A stretch of DNA of 64,000 nucleotides from Sphaerotilus microaerophilus (GTDB taxonomy: Bacteria; Pseudomonadota; Gammaproteobacteria; Burkholderiales; Burkholderiaceae_C): contig NZ_AP025730.1 in NCBI RefSeq assembly GCF_023734135.1, positions 3,410,001 through 3,474,000 on the forward strand. The letters run 5' to 3'. Below the pieces are notes generated by a model. That model did not search any database and was not told the origin of the DNA. It worked only from the letters and a program-made list of their open reading frames with translations. The position numbers were made by a program, and so were the translations under genes. Positions within the stretch are counted from its first letter, which is position 1. The number at the start of each line of letters is the position of its first letter. Below are positions 32,681-42,063 of the stretch, piece by piece.

Positions 32681-35600
32681 TCAGCGCGTGCGCAGGCGGG
32701 CTGTGGCCAGCAGCGTTTGCGCGGCCTGCAACGGAGCCTCGGGGCCCAGCTCGGTCGACAGCAGGGGCGCCAACGCCGCCAGCATGAACAGGTGCATGGT
32801 GCTGCCCATGGCGGCGCTGCGGCGAAGGTAGGCCGGCCATGCCGGTCGTTCGCCCTCCAGGCGGCCGGCAAGTTCGCAGGCGATCAGGCGTTGAAGCGGC
32901 CTCAGGCCGGTGCGTTCGTCTTGTCGCTCCAGCACTGCGTCGAGCGCCGTATCGCGCGGCAGTCGGTGGCCGGCCTCGAGCGCATTCAGCACGAACTCGC
33001 CGCGCCGCTTCGACGGGGCGGTGATCAGCGCTCGGACGGCGGGATCTGGCACGGTGCCGCGACACGCGCGCAGCAGTATCGACAGACCCTCAAGGGAGGA
33101 ACTGTCATTTGTGTTTATCCGAAGCCCCGGCCCCGTCCGCGAGGCTGGGTCGAGCTTGCGCAGCATTGCGGTCAGCAAGGCAACCAATACATCACTCGGC
33201 AAGTCGCCCAGAGGCAGCCAGTTAACCCAGCGACCACCTTCAGGCAGGAGCAACCTCTGCGCCAGAGCCTCTGCTCGCTGCTCCGGCGTCACGGCGCCGA
33301 ATAGGCACAGCCTCAACATAGTTGCATACCTAGGCGCGTGCCGGCTCGCTACGTTCCACAGGCGCTGCGCTAGCGCAGGCTCAAGGGGGACTTCGGCCGC
33401 AGGATAGGGCAACGAGTGCCGGGGGGGCGCTTCCACTTGCTCCAGCAGCGCGACGACCTCTTCCAGAGCGATGGCCTGGCGCCCCGCCGGTGTCTTGCGC
33501 AGACGGATCAGCAGCCGGGCGGCGGCTTCGGGCTCGCAGCGCCGGGCGAAGGCGATCGCCGCGGCTAGGCTGCCGGCAGGCCAGTAGGTGAACCAGCCTT
33601 CCAGGGTACTGGCGTCCAGCGACGAGTTCTGCCGGCGTGCCTCGGCGCGGGCGATCAGTCGCTCGGCAACCTGCAGCGCGGCGTCGTGCGGCAGTTCGCG
33701 CAGCAGGCCTGCGAACCACTCGCTGTCCCTGAGGCCACCCTCAAAGTGCTCGATCACCCCGAACACATCCGCCAAGCAGGCTTGACGGGCGTTCTCCGAC
33801 AGGCGGTGCCATAGCAGCAGCCGCGGGTCCCTGGCCCCGGCATGGCTACCGGCCGGCAGCAACCTTTCGACCCAGATCAACAGCGCATCGGGCAGTACCG
33901 GTGCGGCACGATGCAGCAGCCAGGCCAGCTGCGACCGTGGCGACCTTTGCTGCACAAGGCAGCTCGCCAACAGCAATGCCATCTCGGGAGCCAGCTTGTC
34001 GGGCCACTGCATTGCCGAAACGTCGCGCAGGCGCGCCAGCGCTTCGACCGCCAGAGCTGCCAACGACGACAGCGTGCCTCCGATCGGGTCGAGCCTGTCT
34101 TGCAGCACAACAGCCTCGGCGGCGGAGACGAGCGTGGCACGCTGCGCTGCATCCATGCGTTCGGCCGCGCGGCCGAGCAGTCGTGCGAGCATCGTGTCGT
34201 CTTGCGCTTGCGCTGCCAGCCGCAGCAGCGAGACAGGGTCGGATCTCGGGGCGTTCAGCCAGCCGCCGGGCCCGGCGCAGGCGTCGCTGTTGAACTGCGC
34301 CCCGAGGCGCTGCCAGAGTCGGTCGAAGGCCTCGCCCTGCAGCCGTGCGAGCAGTGGCGTCAGCCACCCGCCGACGGTGTGCAGCGGCAGCTCTTCTGCC
34401 ACCTCTGCCAGTGCAACGACACCGTCGTCAGTCCCCTCGCGCGCCAGGGCGCCGACGAGGGCCGCCGCCGGCGCGGCTCCCCGCGCACGGGCCAAGCCGA
34501 GCAATTCGCGCAGGTGCGGAGCGGGTGCCGCAGCTGCGCCGTGGGCGACCGCGTTGGCCCAGGCGTAGACCGCCCATTCCCCGGAGAGATCGGCCAGCAT
34601 GCGATCGTGGAGGGCTGCCTGCAACGGCAACGAAAGATCGCGCACAAGCGACCACTCGCGCTCGGCATGCGACGACCACAGGGCCCGCGCGCAGACATTG
34701 ACCACGGCCGGGGCCAGGAAGAGCGCCGGCGATGCGCCAGCACAGGCCCGCGCAGCGGCCAGCACCAGCTGCGCGCGTGGCGAAGGCGGCGCAATGTCTA
34801 GGCGTACGCGCATGTCCTCTTCACCGGAGAGGCATAGGGTGAGTAGGTCGGCATGCTGTGCTGGCTGCAGGAACGGTGCCAGCCGGTCTACGACCTCCGG
34901 CCTCAGGGGGCTGCAGGAGCGCAGCGCCTCGAGTGCCACCTCGGGTGACAGCGGCCCCAGCCATTGATTGGTGTTGAACAGCAGGTTGAAGGGGCATGGC
35001 ACCAGTGCCTGACGCTGCAGGTCGGCGCGCTCGGTCGCAGGTCGCCGCTCGGCCAGCGCCAGCAGCAACTTACTGCGCGACCACGGGTCGCCAGTGCCAA
35101 GCGCCAACAGCGTCTGAGCTACTTGGCGATCAAGGGCCGGCGACCACCTGCAGCGCACCTGCATCGCCTCCACCAGCGCGAGGGCGTCCAGATCGGCGCG
35201 GCGACCTTGGCAGGCGGCGAGCAGCGTTGCCTCGGGAAGCTCGTCCGGGCGCTGCGCCAAGCCCTGCATCAGGTCGGCCAGCGTTGGGTAGCTCATCGGC
35301 TGCAAACAGGCGGCACAGGCCAGATCAAGCGGCGCCTCGCGGCCGAAGTCCGCGACGGTGACTGAAGGAGTGTCCACCTCGCTCAGCAGCCCGGCCGCCG
35401 CAGTCCAGGCCGCCTTGCCGGCCGGCCCGGCGAGGCGGCGGCCGATCGCGGTCAGCGCTGCGAAGCGGGTACGCGGGCTTCTGAGTCCGTGTGCGTAGTC
35501 CAGTGCCGCGTCGAGGTCGTCCTCGGGCCAGCGCTCGATGACCAGCGCCGCCAGCTCGGCGCCCGCGTTGACGATGCTCAGCGCGTCGGGAAGGGCGGCG

Positions 35601-38116
35601 CAGGGGCGCAAATCCAGCCGCGGTACCCGTCGCAAGCATCCGACGACGCCCGAGTCTGCGGGCGAATCCGCCACCCAGGCAATGGCGGCGTGCTGCAGCG
35701 CCATGACCGCCGGGGAGTCGTCACCCGGCGCACGCTGCAGCCACGTGGCCCACACGGCAGCGCTCACGGAGGCTGGCCGGTGCGCCAGTCGTGAGGCCAG
35801 GTCGAGCGCCTCGGGACTGGCATGTTCGACCAACGCACACAGCACCTCCCGCGCAGTCTCTTTTGGCAGGCGATCGACCCACTCGAACGGTGCCAATGAC
35901 GACGCCGGCTTCCGGCCGAGCAAGGCCCGCACGACCAGCGGCTCGCTGCCCGCGTAGGCCCCTGCCCGCAGTGCCTCCGCCACTGCGACCAGCCGGTCTT
36001 CGGCTAACCGCCGCACGCAGTACGCCGCGACCTTGCCGGCCTCGCGCGACGGCAGGTCGTTGACCCAGATGAACAGAGTCTCCAGACATCGCGGTGGCAG
36101 CCGGTCGGCCAGCTTCTCGGCGATGGCGGCACGCGCCCATTCGGACGCGCAACGCGCCATCTCGAGTACGCGTTCCCATGGCAGGTCGGCAACGCGTTCC
36201 ACCAGTGTCTTCAGAGCCCCGCCACGCGGTCCGACCGCCATCTGCTCGATGTGGTCCAATGCCACCGCCGCTGGCCAGCGCCCGTCGGGCGTTCCCACCG
36301 TCACCCGGCCCGCCAGCAGTTCTGGCGGCATTCGCCCAGCCCGCTGCACCAGCGTAGCCGTGACCAGGCTGCAGCGCAGGCAGGTGACTAAGTCGGCCTC
36401 GGCCTCGGCCAGACGCCACAGTATCGCGACGTCGGCCAAGTAGCCGACATGGCTGTGCTCGCCTCGCTCGCGCAAGCGTGCCCAGCGTGAGTCCTCTCCC
36501 GGCGGCGCGTCGAGCAGCAGCTCGCGCACTCGCCGCCCGAGGCCAGCGCGCATCAGATGGGCGACCGCGTAGTGCTGCAGATAGCGGGGCAGTTGCGACG
36601 GTTCGGCTTGCAGACTGCGTTCGCCCCAGTCGATGAACAATCGCTCCATCGCCTGGAGGTCCTGCGCCTCCAGCAGTTCTTCGCGCAGCCGCTCGCGCAC
36701 CCGCGCGTGGCATAGGTCGTAGGGTGCCTCGTCGCTGCCGTCGCCGGAAAGCCAGCGGCGCACCTTCACCACGGTGGCGGTCAGCTGCACCTTGTTCGCG
36801 AAAAAGGCTGGCATCAGCGAGCGGATCTCGATGCCGGTCAGCGGTCCGAAGGCTGCGGCCAGCAGCGAGAGGAGCGCGTTGACGCGTTCATCCTCGGCGT
36901 GCTGCAAGGCCTGGGCGAGGTCAGCATCTGGGGCCAGCGCACCGCCGTCATGATTCAGGCGCATCCTGACCTCGAACGGGTCGCCTCCGGTCGCCTCGAA
37001 CAAGCCAGCGGCCAGCGTGGCCGCCTCAGCCCCGGAGATGCCGGTCTGGCGCACCGCGGCTAGCAGGTCGGCGCGGGTCAGTTTGCTAAGCGGCAGACGT
37101 GTGGTGCGCGGCACCGCCCAGCCAAGTGTCTCGCACCAGTCCTGCCACCCGGCCTTCGCCTGCTCGCGCGCCGAAGCGACGACCCGCACCCCGGCGCCGA
37201 ATTCAGTAGGCAGCAGGTTGCGGTCGGGGGTCCAGCCGACTGCCTCGTCCAGGCCGTCGATCACCACCACCAGCCTGCGCCCATTCGGCACCGCCCGGCG
37301 CAGGTAGTCGCGCACGGCGTGGCCGACGTCATCTCCGACTGGTATCGGTTCGCCATCCTCCCGGTGCAGGTGCCGCAAGGCGCGCAGCAGCCGCTGCGAC
37401 ACGCCCTGCCAGTCGGCGGAGCCATAGCGCCGGCTGATCGGAAGGAACACCGGTACGACATCGGCGCGTGTCTGCAGTCGCAGCACCCATTGCAGCAGTA
37501 GCGCGGTCTTGCCGGTCCCGGACGGGGCGCAAAGCATCAGGCTGCGGCGCTGGTCCTGGCCCAGGAAGTCGTCGAGTTCGGCCAGGATGGCGCTGCGGCC
37601 CCCGAAGAGCAGATAGTCGTCCACCAGGCGATCCAGGCCGTCGAACGGACCGGGTGACGGCCTGCCGCGCGCCGCGGGAGTGCGGGCGCCGGCCAGGCCC
37701 TCAAGCATCGCCTGCTGCCATCCGGGTTTGTCGGTCGAGGTGGCATGCAAGGCCGGCAGCCCGTAGGCGGCGGTCCAAGGCCGGCGACGAATCTCGTCGG
37801 GGTCGACGGGCAGCACCAGCACCGGCACGACCGGGAAGTCGGCTTCGCGCAGGCGGCGGCTCAGCAGGATCGACACCTCAAAGGGCACGAAGGCCGAGTT
37901 CAACGCCGCTCGGCCCAACAGGAGAACCGCCGCATCGCAGGCGTGCAACCAGTCGTGAATGCGGTCGAACCAGCGCTCGCCTGCACGAAGGCCTTCACGA
38001 TCGGCCAGCACCTCGTGTCCTGCCGCCACCAGGCACTGCCAGGTGGCGGTGCGTGCCTCATTGGAGACGGGATCGTCCGCTGGGCTGCTGTGGCTCAGGA
38101 ATACACGGGCCGGCAT
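32681..38116 (-). CDS. TIR-NACHT/STAND-like NTPase with long helical repeat region, putative defence protein
   Basis: A 1,811-residue protein. N-terminal TIR domain (about 1-140: ARVFLSHSSPADD, ACDAAVLLLGRAAL, with Glu80 in FVPFEVSILL as candidate NAD-cleaving residue). The NTPase domain (about 165-500) has Walker A APSGTGKTALLL (Lys203) and Walker B RLVVVIDGLDEA near 280. About 1,300 residues of Ala/Leu-rich helical-repeat-like sequence follow and are probably the sensor. Effector-NTPase-sensor order is that of bacterial NLR-like (Avs-type) immune proteins, which deplete NAD on phage recognition and kill the infected cell. I used the ATG at 38116, which puts the TIR start at the N-terminus; 35 upstream codons are open but look non-native. 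No partner gene is adjacent. The particular family is unnamed to me. Confidence 0.75.
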   Translation of the reverse strand: MPARVFLSHSSPADDPVSNEARTATWQCLVAAGHEVLADREGLRAGERWFDRIHDWLHACDAAVLLLGRAALNSAFVPFEVSILLSRRLREADFPVVPVLVLPVDPDEIRRRPWTAAYGLPALHATSTDKPGWQQAMLEGLAGARTPAARGRPSPGPFDGLDRLVDDYLLFGGRSAILAELDDFLGQDQRRSLMLCAPSGTGKTALLLQWVLRLQTRADVVPVFLPISRRYGSADWQGVSQRLLRALRHLHREDGEPIPVGDDVGHAVRDYLRRAVPNGRRLVVVIDGLDEAVGWTPDRNLLPTEFGAGVRVVASAREQAKAGWQDWCETLGWAVPRTTRLPLSKLTRADLLAAVRQTGISGAEAATLAAGLFEATGGDPFEVRMRLNHDGGALAPDADLAQALQHAEDERVNALLSLLAAAFGPLTGIEIRSLMPAFFANKVQLTATVVKVRRWLSGDGSDEAPYDLCHARVRERLREELLEAQDLQAMERLFIDWGERSLQAEPSQLPRYLQHYAVAHLMRAGLGRRVRELLLDAPPGEDSRWARLRERGEHSHVGYLADVAILWRLAEAEADLVTCLRCSLVTATLVQRAGRMPPELLAGRVTVGTPDGRWPAAVALDHIEQMAVGPRGGALKTLVERVADLPWERVLEMARCASEWARAAIAEKLADRLPPRCLETLFIWVNDLPSREAGKVAAYCVRRLAEDRLVAVAEALRAGAYAGSEPLVVRALLGRKPASSLAPFEWVDRLPKETAREVLCALVEHASPEALDLASRLAHRPASVSAAVWATWLQRAPGDDSPAVMALQHAAIAWVADSPADSGVVGCLRRVPRLDLRPCAALPDALSIVNAGAELAALVIERWPEDDLDAALDYAHGLRSPRTRFAALTAIGRRLAGPAGKAAWTAAAGLLSEVDTPSVTVADFGREAPLDLACAACLQPMSYPTLADLMQGLAQRPDELPEATLLAACQGRRADLDALALVEAMQVRCRWSPALDRQVAQTLLALGTGDPWSRSKLLLALAERRPATERADLQRQALVPCPFNLLFNTNQWLGPLSPEVALEALRSCSPLRPEVVDRLAPFLQPAQHADLLTLCLSGEEDMRVRLDIAPPSPRAQLVLAAARACAGASPALFLAPAVVNVCARALWSSHAEREWSLVRDLSLPLQAALHDRMLADLSGEWAVYAWANAVAHGAAAAPAPHLRELLGLARARGAAPAAALVGALAREGTDDGVVALAEVAEELPLHTVGGWLTPLLARLQGEAFDRLWQRLGAQFNSDACAGPGGWLNAPRSDPVSLLRLAAQAQDDTMLARLLGRAAERMDAAQRATLVSAAEAVVLQDRLDPIGGTLSSLAALAVEALARLRDVSAMQWPDKLAPEMALLLASCLVQQRSPRSQLAWLLHRAAPVLPDALLIWVERLLPAGSHAGARDPRLLLWHRLSENARQACLADVFGVIEHFEGGLRDSEWFAGLLRELPHDAALQVAERLIARAEARRQNSSLDASTLEGWFTYWPAGSLAAAIAFARRCEPEAAARLLIRLRKTPAGRQAIALEEVVALLEQVEAPPRHSLPYPAAEVPLEPALAQRLWNVASRHAPRYATMLRLCLFGAVTPEQRAEALAQRLLLPEGGRWVNWLPLGDLPSDVLVALLTAMLRKLDPASRTGPGLRINTNDSSSLEGLSILLRACRGTVPDPAVRALITAPSKRRGEFVLNALEAGHRLPRDTALDAVLERQDERTGLRPLQRLIACELAGRLEGERPAWPAYLRRSAAMGSTMHLFMLAALAPLLSTELGPEAPLQAAQTLLATARLRTR

Positions 38117-38380
38117 CTTATGGCTCCAAGGCGGCGAATGGCGGCCGATTCTGCGCCATGGCAGCTCTTTCGCCCAGGGCGTGCGAGGCACCCAAGAATG
38201 GACGCCGTACTTGGCAGCCATTGACTGTTGAACCGAACTTCGTCTACCTCCTCAGCAGCCAGATCGACCACGGGCGGCGCGTCCAACTTCGTCGACCCGG
38301 TTCGTGGCCGTGTGCTGATGGTTTAGGTCAGAGCGAAGTAGACAGTGGTGTGGGGCAGCAAGCCGCGCAGCGCGATGTTC

Positions 38381-39997
38381 TTAATGTGGAAGACACCCAA
38401 GCGCGGACGTGTGGCTGCCTGACCTGAGGCTGGTCGGGGCCGCAAGGTCAGCAGGCAAGCGAGTCTCAGGTGGCGGTGGGGGTGGCGATGAAGCCGTGCT
38501 TGCGCAGCATTTTGAGCCAGCGCGGGGCGTTGCGCTGGACGTTCAGGGCCTCGTAGTCGACCTCCTTGTCTTGGTAGTGGGTGCCGTTGGCCAACATGGC
38601 GTAGACGGTACGCAGCATCTTGTGGGCCAGCGCCACGATGGACTTCTTGTGTCCCTTGCGAATGGCCAGCGCGTCGAACTTGGCCTTGAGCGCGCAGCGG
38701 GTACGCGCTGCAGCCTGGGCGAACTCGCACAGCAGCCTTCTGACCCAGGCGTTGCCCTTGCGGATGCGCCCGGTCTTGCGCTTGCCCGCGCTCTCGTTGT
38801 TGCCCGGGCAGATGCCCACCCAGCTGGCCAGCCGCTCGGCACTGCCGAAGACGTCCATGTCCGCGCCGATCTCCACCAGCAGCATCGCCGCGCCCTGGAT
38901 GTCGATACCCGGCAAGGTCTGCAGCAGCTTGAGCTGCGGCTGCCAGGCGCGCAGTCCGTCCAGCAGGTATTGGTCCATGCGGGCGATGCGGGTCTCGATG
39001 TGCTCGATGTGCTGCATGATCTCCTGGGCCACGAAGCGGTGCGCGGCGCTGAACTGCTCGGTGCTCAGGGCCTCGAACAACTCGTCCCGGCTGGCCCGAA
39101 GGCGCCCCTTTTGATCCAGCACCTCGTACATGGCTTGGCCCGCAATGAGCGCCTTGACCATGGCGCGTGCACTGGCACCGTGGATGTCGCTGACCACCAC
39201 GTTGATGCGCATGCCCGCATCTACCAGCACCTTGTGCAGCCGGTTCTTCTCGGCGCTGCACATGCCCACGAGCTTCTGCCGCTGACGCGCCACCAGACGA
39301 AGCTGGCGCAAGTCCACCGGTGGAATGAACGAGGCGCGCAACAGGCCCGCACGCGCCAGCGTGGCCAGCCACTGCGCATCGGCCATGTCGGTCTTGCGCC
39401 CGGGCACAGCTTTGACATGGCGCGCGTTGACCACCCACGCGATGATGCCCACCGCCTCCAGCGCCGCAAACGGGCTCTTCCAGTACACCCCCGTGCTCTC
39501 CATCACCACCACCTCGGGCCGAATCTCCAGCGACCATTGCGCCAAGGCACGGCGGTCGCGTCTGAAGGCTCCGAAGTCGCGCTTGGTGACCTCCACTCGG
39601 CCATCGTCATGCTCGACCACCGCACAGGCGGTGATCTTGGCCTGGTGTACGTCCAGCGCGATCACGCGTTTGTGCATCGGGGTCAGATCCATTGCCGGGC
39701 TCCTGCAGCTTGAACAACAATCACAAGCGTGCGGGCCCGCGCAGGTGCCGCCGACCAACGGCCTGCCGGGACAAAGCCTGGCGGCTCTCTTTAATGTGGG
39801 CTGTCGGGCGCCCGGGCTCCGCAAGGAACTCAGCAGCGCCCGCAGGCAATCCTGGGTACGAGTGGTCGGCAGCGGGTCAAGTTAGCGATCGCGGTCGAGT
39901 GCCATCAAAATATTGACCGACCTCTACCCGCTCAGGCCCGCACACCCTCAGTGTCTTCCATCATCCAGGGTGACCCGCCCGGGCCATGACAGTTAGC
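38381..39997 (-). mobile_element. IS110-family insertion sequence, copy 2 (inverted)
   Basis: This is the reverse complement of 25769-27385, base for base as far as I compared (coordinates of the two copies sum to 65,766). It lies inside hsdR: the left (5') side joins codon 51 of hsdR at 39998. The first bases of the unit (GCTAAC) would also encode the Ala-Asn expected next in HsdR, so they may be target rather than element sequence. The right side joins unrelated DNA in front of the TIR-NTPase gene. Confidence 0.85.
38466..39692 (-). CDS. IS110-family transposase (copy 2)
   Basis: This 408-residue product is identical to that of copy 1, including Asp14, Glu65, Asp102, Asp105 and Ser301. The frame is intact, so both copies could be active, and either transposase could act on both elements. 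The 305 bases upstream (39693-39997) again hold the presumed bridge-RNA region. Confidence 0.93.
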   Translation of the reverse strand: MDLTPMHKRVIALDVHQAKITACAVVEHDDGRVEVTKRDFGAFRRDRRALAQWSLEIRPEVVVMESTGVYWKSPFAALEAVGIIAWVVNARHVKAVPGRKTDMADAQWLATLARAGLLRASFIPPVDLRQLRLVARQRQKLVGMCSAEKNRLHKVLVDAGMRINVVVSDIHGASARAMVKALIAGQAMYEVLDQKGRLRASRDELFEALSTEQFSAAHRFVAQEIMQHIEHIETRIARMDQYLLDGLRAWQPQLKLLQTLPGIDIQGAAMLLVEIGADMDVFGSAERLASWVGICPGNNESAGKRKTGRIRKGNAWVRRLLCEFAQAAARTRCALKAKFDALAIRKGHKKSIVALAHKMLRTVYAMLANGTHYQDKEVDYEALNVQRNAPRWLKMLRKHGFIATPTAT

Positions 39998-40150
39998 GCG
40001 CAGCAGGGCGGCCTCCACACAACGGTTGCCCGGCCGCTCGCTCCAGTCGCCGAGGAAGTCGTAGCCCAGGCCGCCCTGATCAGTGCTTCGGATCAGCCAT
40101 TGGATCACTCGGTTCTGGGTCGTCCGCTCCGGGCGCAGCAGTGCGTTCAT
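39998..40150 (-). pseudogene. hsdR: hsdR 5' fragment (type I restriction subunit) cut by IS110
   Basis: The 51 codons beginning MNALLRPERTTQNRVIQWL and including LGYDFLGDWSERPGN have the N-terminus of the R subunit of type I restriction enzymes (the conserved LGYDYLGDW-type segment before the nuclease domain). The frame then runs into IS110 copy 2 and stops at 39932. The nuclease, helicase and C-terminal domains, normally another ~800-1,000 residues, are not found in the window. The start overlaps the stop of the DUF262 gene (ATGA), so hsdR was the last gene of the operon. Restriction by this system must be lost unless another R subunit exists. Confidence 0.8.
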
Positions 40151-42018
40151 GCGGCCGCCTCCACCAGCCGGCTCGGTGACCAGACGAGTTCGACCAGCGC
40201 GGATACCAGCTTCCGACGCCCCAGCTGATCCTCCTTGGTAAACAGATCTACGGATTCGAACGGCAGCTGGTTGGCGTCGGCGAACTGCCGGAACTTCGGC
40301 TGGTGCTCGTAGGCACTGGCATCCAGACTGGCAGCATAGAAGTTCTGCCTGGCGTAGTGCGCCCGCTTCTGAGCGAAGGGCTTATCCTGCAGGCTTCGAT
40401 TCACGTCGGCCGGCAGAAGCAACAGCGATGCGACATGGTTACGCCAGTCGGTAAACTCCGCTTCATCGGCGAACATCGTCTTCACAGCCTCGAAGTTGTC
40501 GGCCCAGATGTGTTCGATGTCGAAGGGGTTCCTGGCTGTCCGGTCCACCAGCTTATCGAATGATCCGGTGCGCCCGGCCCCGCGCTCGGTGGCCTCGGTG
40601 ATGCGCGCCAGAAGGTGGTAGATGTAGCGACGGCTGAACTGATTCAGACCCAGCCCTTGAATGCCCGTGCGTCCCTTGGCCGGGCTCCCCTCGAAAGTGA
40701 CCTCGTCTTCGGCCAGCTTATTCCCGAGGATGTCCACCAGCTCGGTCAGCGGTCGACGCCGAAGGTCACGGCACAGCAGCCACATCGCATACGACACGCT
40801 GGAGTAGCCCACGCGGATGTAGTTCACCGCCCGGCGCATCAGCCAGATGTCCAGGTATGTGGCTGTCACCGCCAGCTTACGCCGCACTGTCTCGTCGTCG
40901 TCCGTCTCCACCAATGGAGCCAGCAGCACCGTGCTCTGCCAGGTGAAGTCGTTATGGGCGTTGTAGTAGATCGCCTGCAGGCCGGGCGTGTACTGACGGC
41001 TGGCCAGCAGTATCTGCCGGTACACCTTGGCGAAGAACGGGAAGCTCTCCGCCATCAGCTTCAGATTGGCCTGCGCCTTGCCCAGTCCGAGTCGCACGCT
41101 GTGATCGCGCACCCAACGGTGGAAGACCGTGCCGATCAACTCCCAGTCCTTGTCGACAGACCCGGCCTTGCGTTCGCGGATGCTCTCGGCGTACTGCGCG
41201 CGCAGCCAGGCCTTGATGCAGTTGGCGTCGCGCTCCGGCTCATGCTCGCCTCCCCACGAGATCAGCTCCAGAACCTGCTGCTTCCAGGTCTGGTTCGCCA
41301 TCTGCCGAGCCTGGGCATCCTCGATAGGTGCCAGCAGATAGGCCTTGAGCATGTCCACCGGGCTCAACGGCTTACCCCGGTCATTCATGGTTTCGAAGAT
41401 CGCGTACGCATAGCTGTCGTTGTCGGTAGCGATCTCGATGAGCCCGACTCGCGTCAACAGCCAGTAGATGAAATGCGGCAGTGCTTCACCGAGCTCGGCG
41501 AGCAGATCGTTGTCCTTGATATCCGCGTAGCGGGCATACATCGTCTGGATCGATTCGTCTTTGCCATCGGGGTTGAACGGCAGGTCCTCGAACAACGCCT
41601 GGATGACCGGCAGACGCTCCGGAATGTCGAGGTTGAACTTCGGCTGGCCCAGGTTGTCGCTGAAGATCAGCGGGGCCAGTGTCTGGATCACCGGCAGGCC
41701 TCGTCCCTTGGCAGCCCGATACAGGCAGATCAACAGCAACGTCAGCGAGGTCACACGCTGCTGGCCATCGATCAGGTAGTTTTTGCCGTTGCGCTTGCTG
41801 ACGATGATCGAACCGAGGAAATACTCAGCGTACCGGCTCACCGCCGTGGTCTCGTCGCCCTGCCGGTAGTCGGCGTAGAACTTGGCCTGCAGGTCCGACA
41901 ACAACTCGTCGATGTTCTCCCTTTCCCACTTGTACTCGCGCTGGTACTCGTCGATCGCGAAGGACTGGCTCTGCAGCAACTGCTGGACGGTGCGGTAGTG
42001 CGGCGTAATGGCGCTCAT
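40147..42018 (-). CDS. DUF262/DUF1524 protein, GmrSD-like type IV restriction nuclease
   Basis: A 623-residue protein with the DUF262 signature motifs near the N-terminus (IDEYQREYKWERENIDELL, then NYLIDGQQRVTSLTLLL), the GmrS/DndB-like NTP-binding nuclease part. The DUF1524 HNH-type nuclease motif lies in the C-terminal third (NPFDIEHIWADN, followed by LLLPADVNRSL). Single-chain GmrSD/BrxU relatives cleave phage DNA carrying modified cytosines. It sits between zorD and hsdR, ending in an ATGA overlap with hsdR, so it belongs to the same operon. Start ATG 42018 is preceded by GGGAAGA. The modified-base target is inferred from the family. Confidence 0.85.
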   Translation of the reverse strand: MSAITPHYRTVQQLLQSQSFAIDEYQREYKWERENIDELLSDLQAKFYADYRQGDETTAVSRYAEYFLGSIIVSKRNGKNYLIDGQQRVTSLTLLLICLYRAAKGRGLPVIQTLAPLIFSDNLGQPKFNLDIPERLPVIQALFEDLPFNPDGKDESIQTMYARYADIKDNDLLAELGEALPHFIYWLLTRVGLIEIATDNDSYAYAIFETMNDRGKPLSPVDMLKAYLLAPIEDAQARQMANQTWKQQVLELISWGGEHEPERDANCIKAWLRAQYAESIRERKAGSVDKDWELIGTVFHRWVRDHSVRLGLGKAQANLKLMAESFPFFAKVYRQILLASRQYTPGLQAIYYNAHNDFTWQSTVLLAPLVETDDDETVRRKLAVTATYLDIWLMRRAVNYIRVGYSSVSYAMWLLCRDLRRRPLTELVDILGNKLAEDEVTFEGSPAKGRTGIQGLGLNQFSRRYIYHLLARITEATERGAGRTGSFDKLVDRTARNPFDIEHIWADNFEAVKTMFADEAEFTDWRNHVASLLLLPADVNRSLQDKPFAQKRAHYARQNFYAASLDASAYEHQPKFRQFADANQLPFESVDLFTKEDQLGRRKLVSALVELVWSPSRLVEAAA

Positions 42019-42063
42019 CGTGTTCTTCCCTGTAAAACAGTCCTTGTTCTGGCGAAGAGCCGG

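Noticed and set aside
38382..38435. An extended reading of the minus-strand IS110 frame into the flank as an hsdR 3' remnant
   Set aside because: The few residues joined after the IS (ending TTVYFALT) do not resemble any part of HsdR that I recognise.
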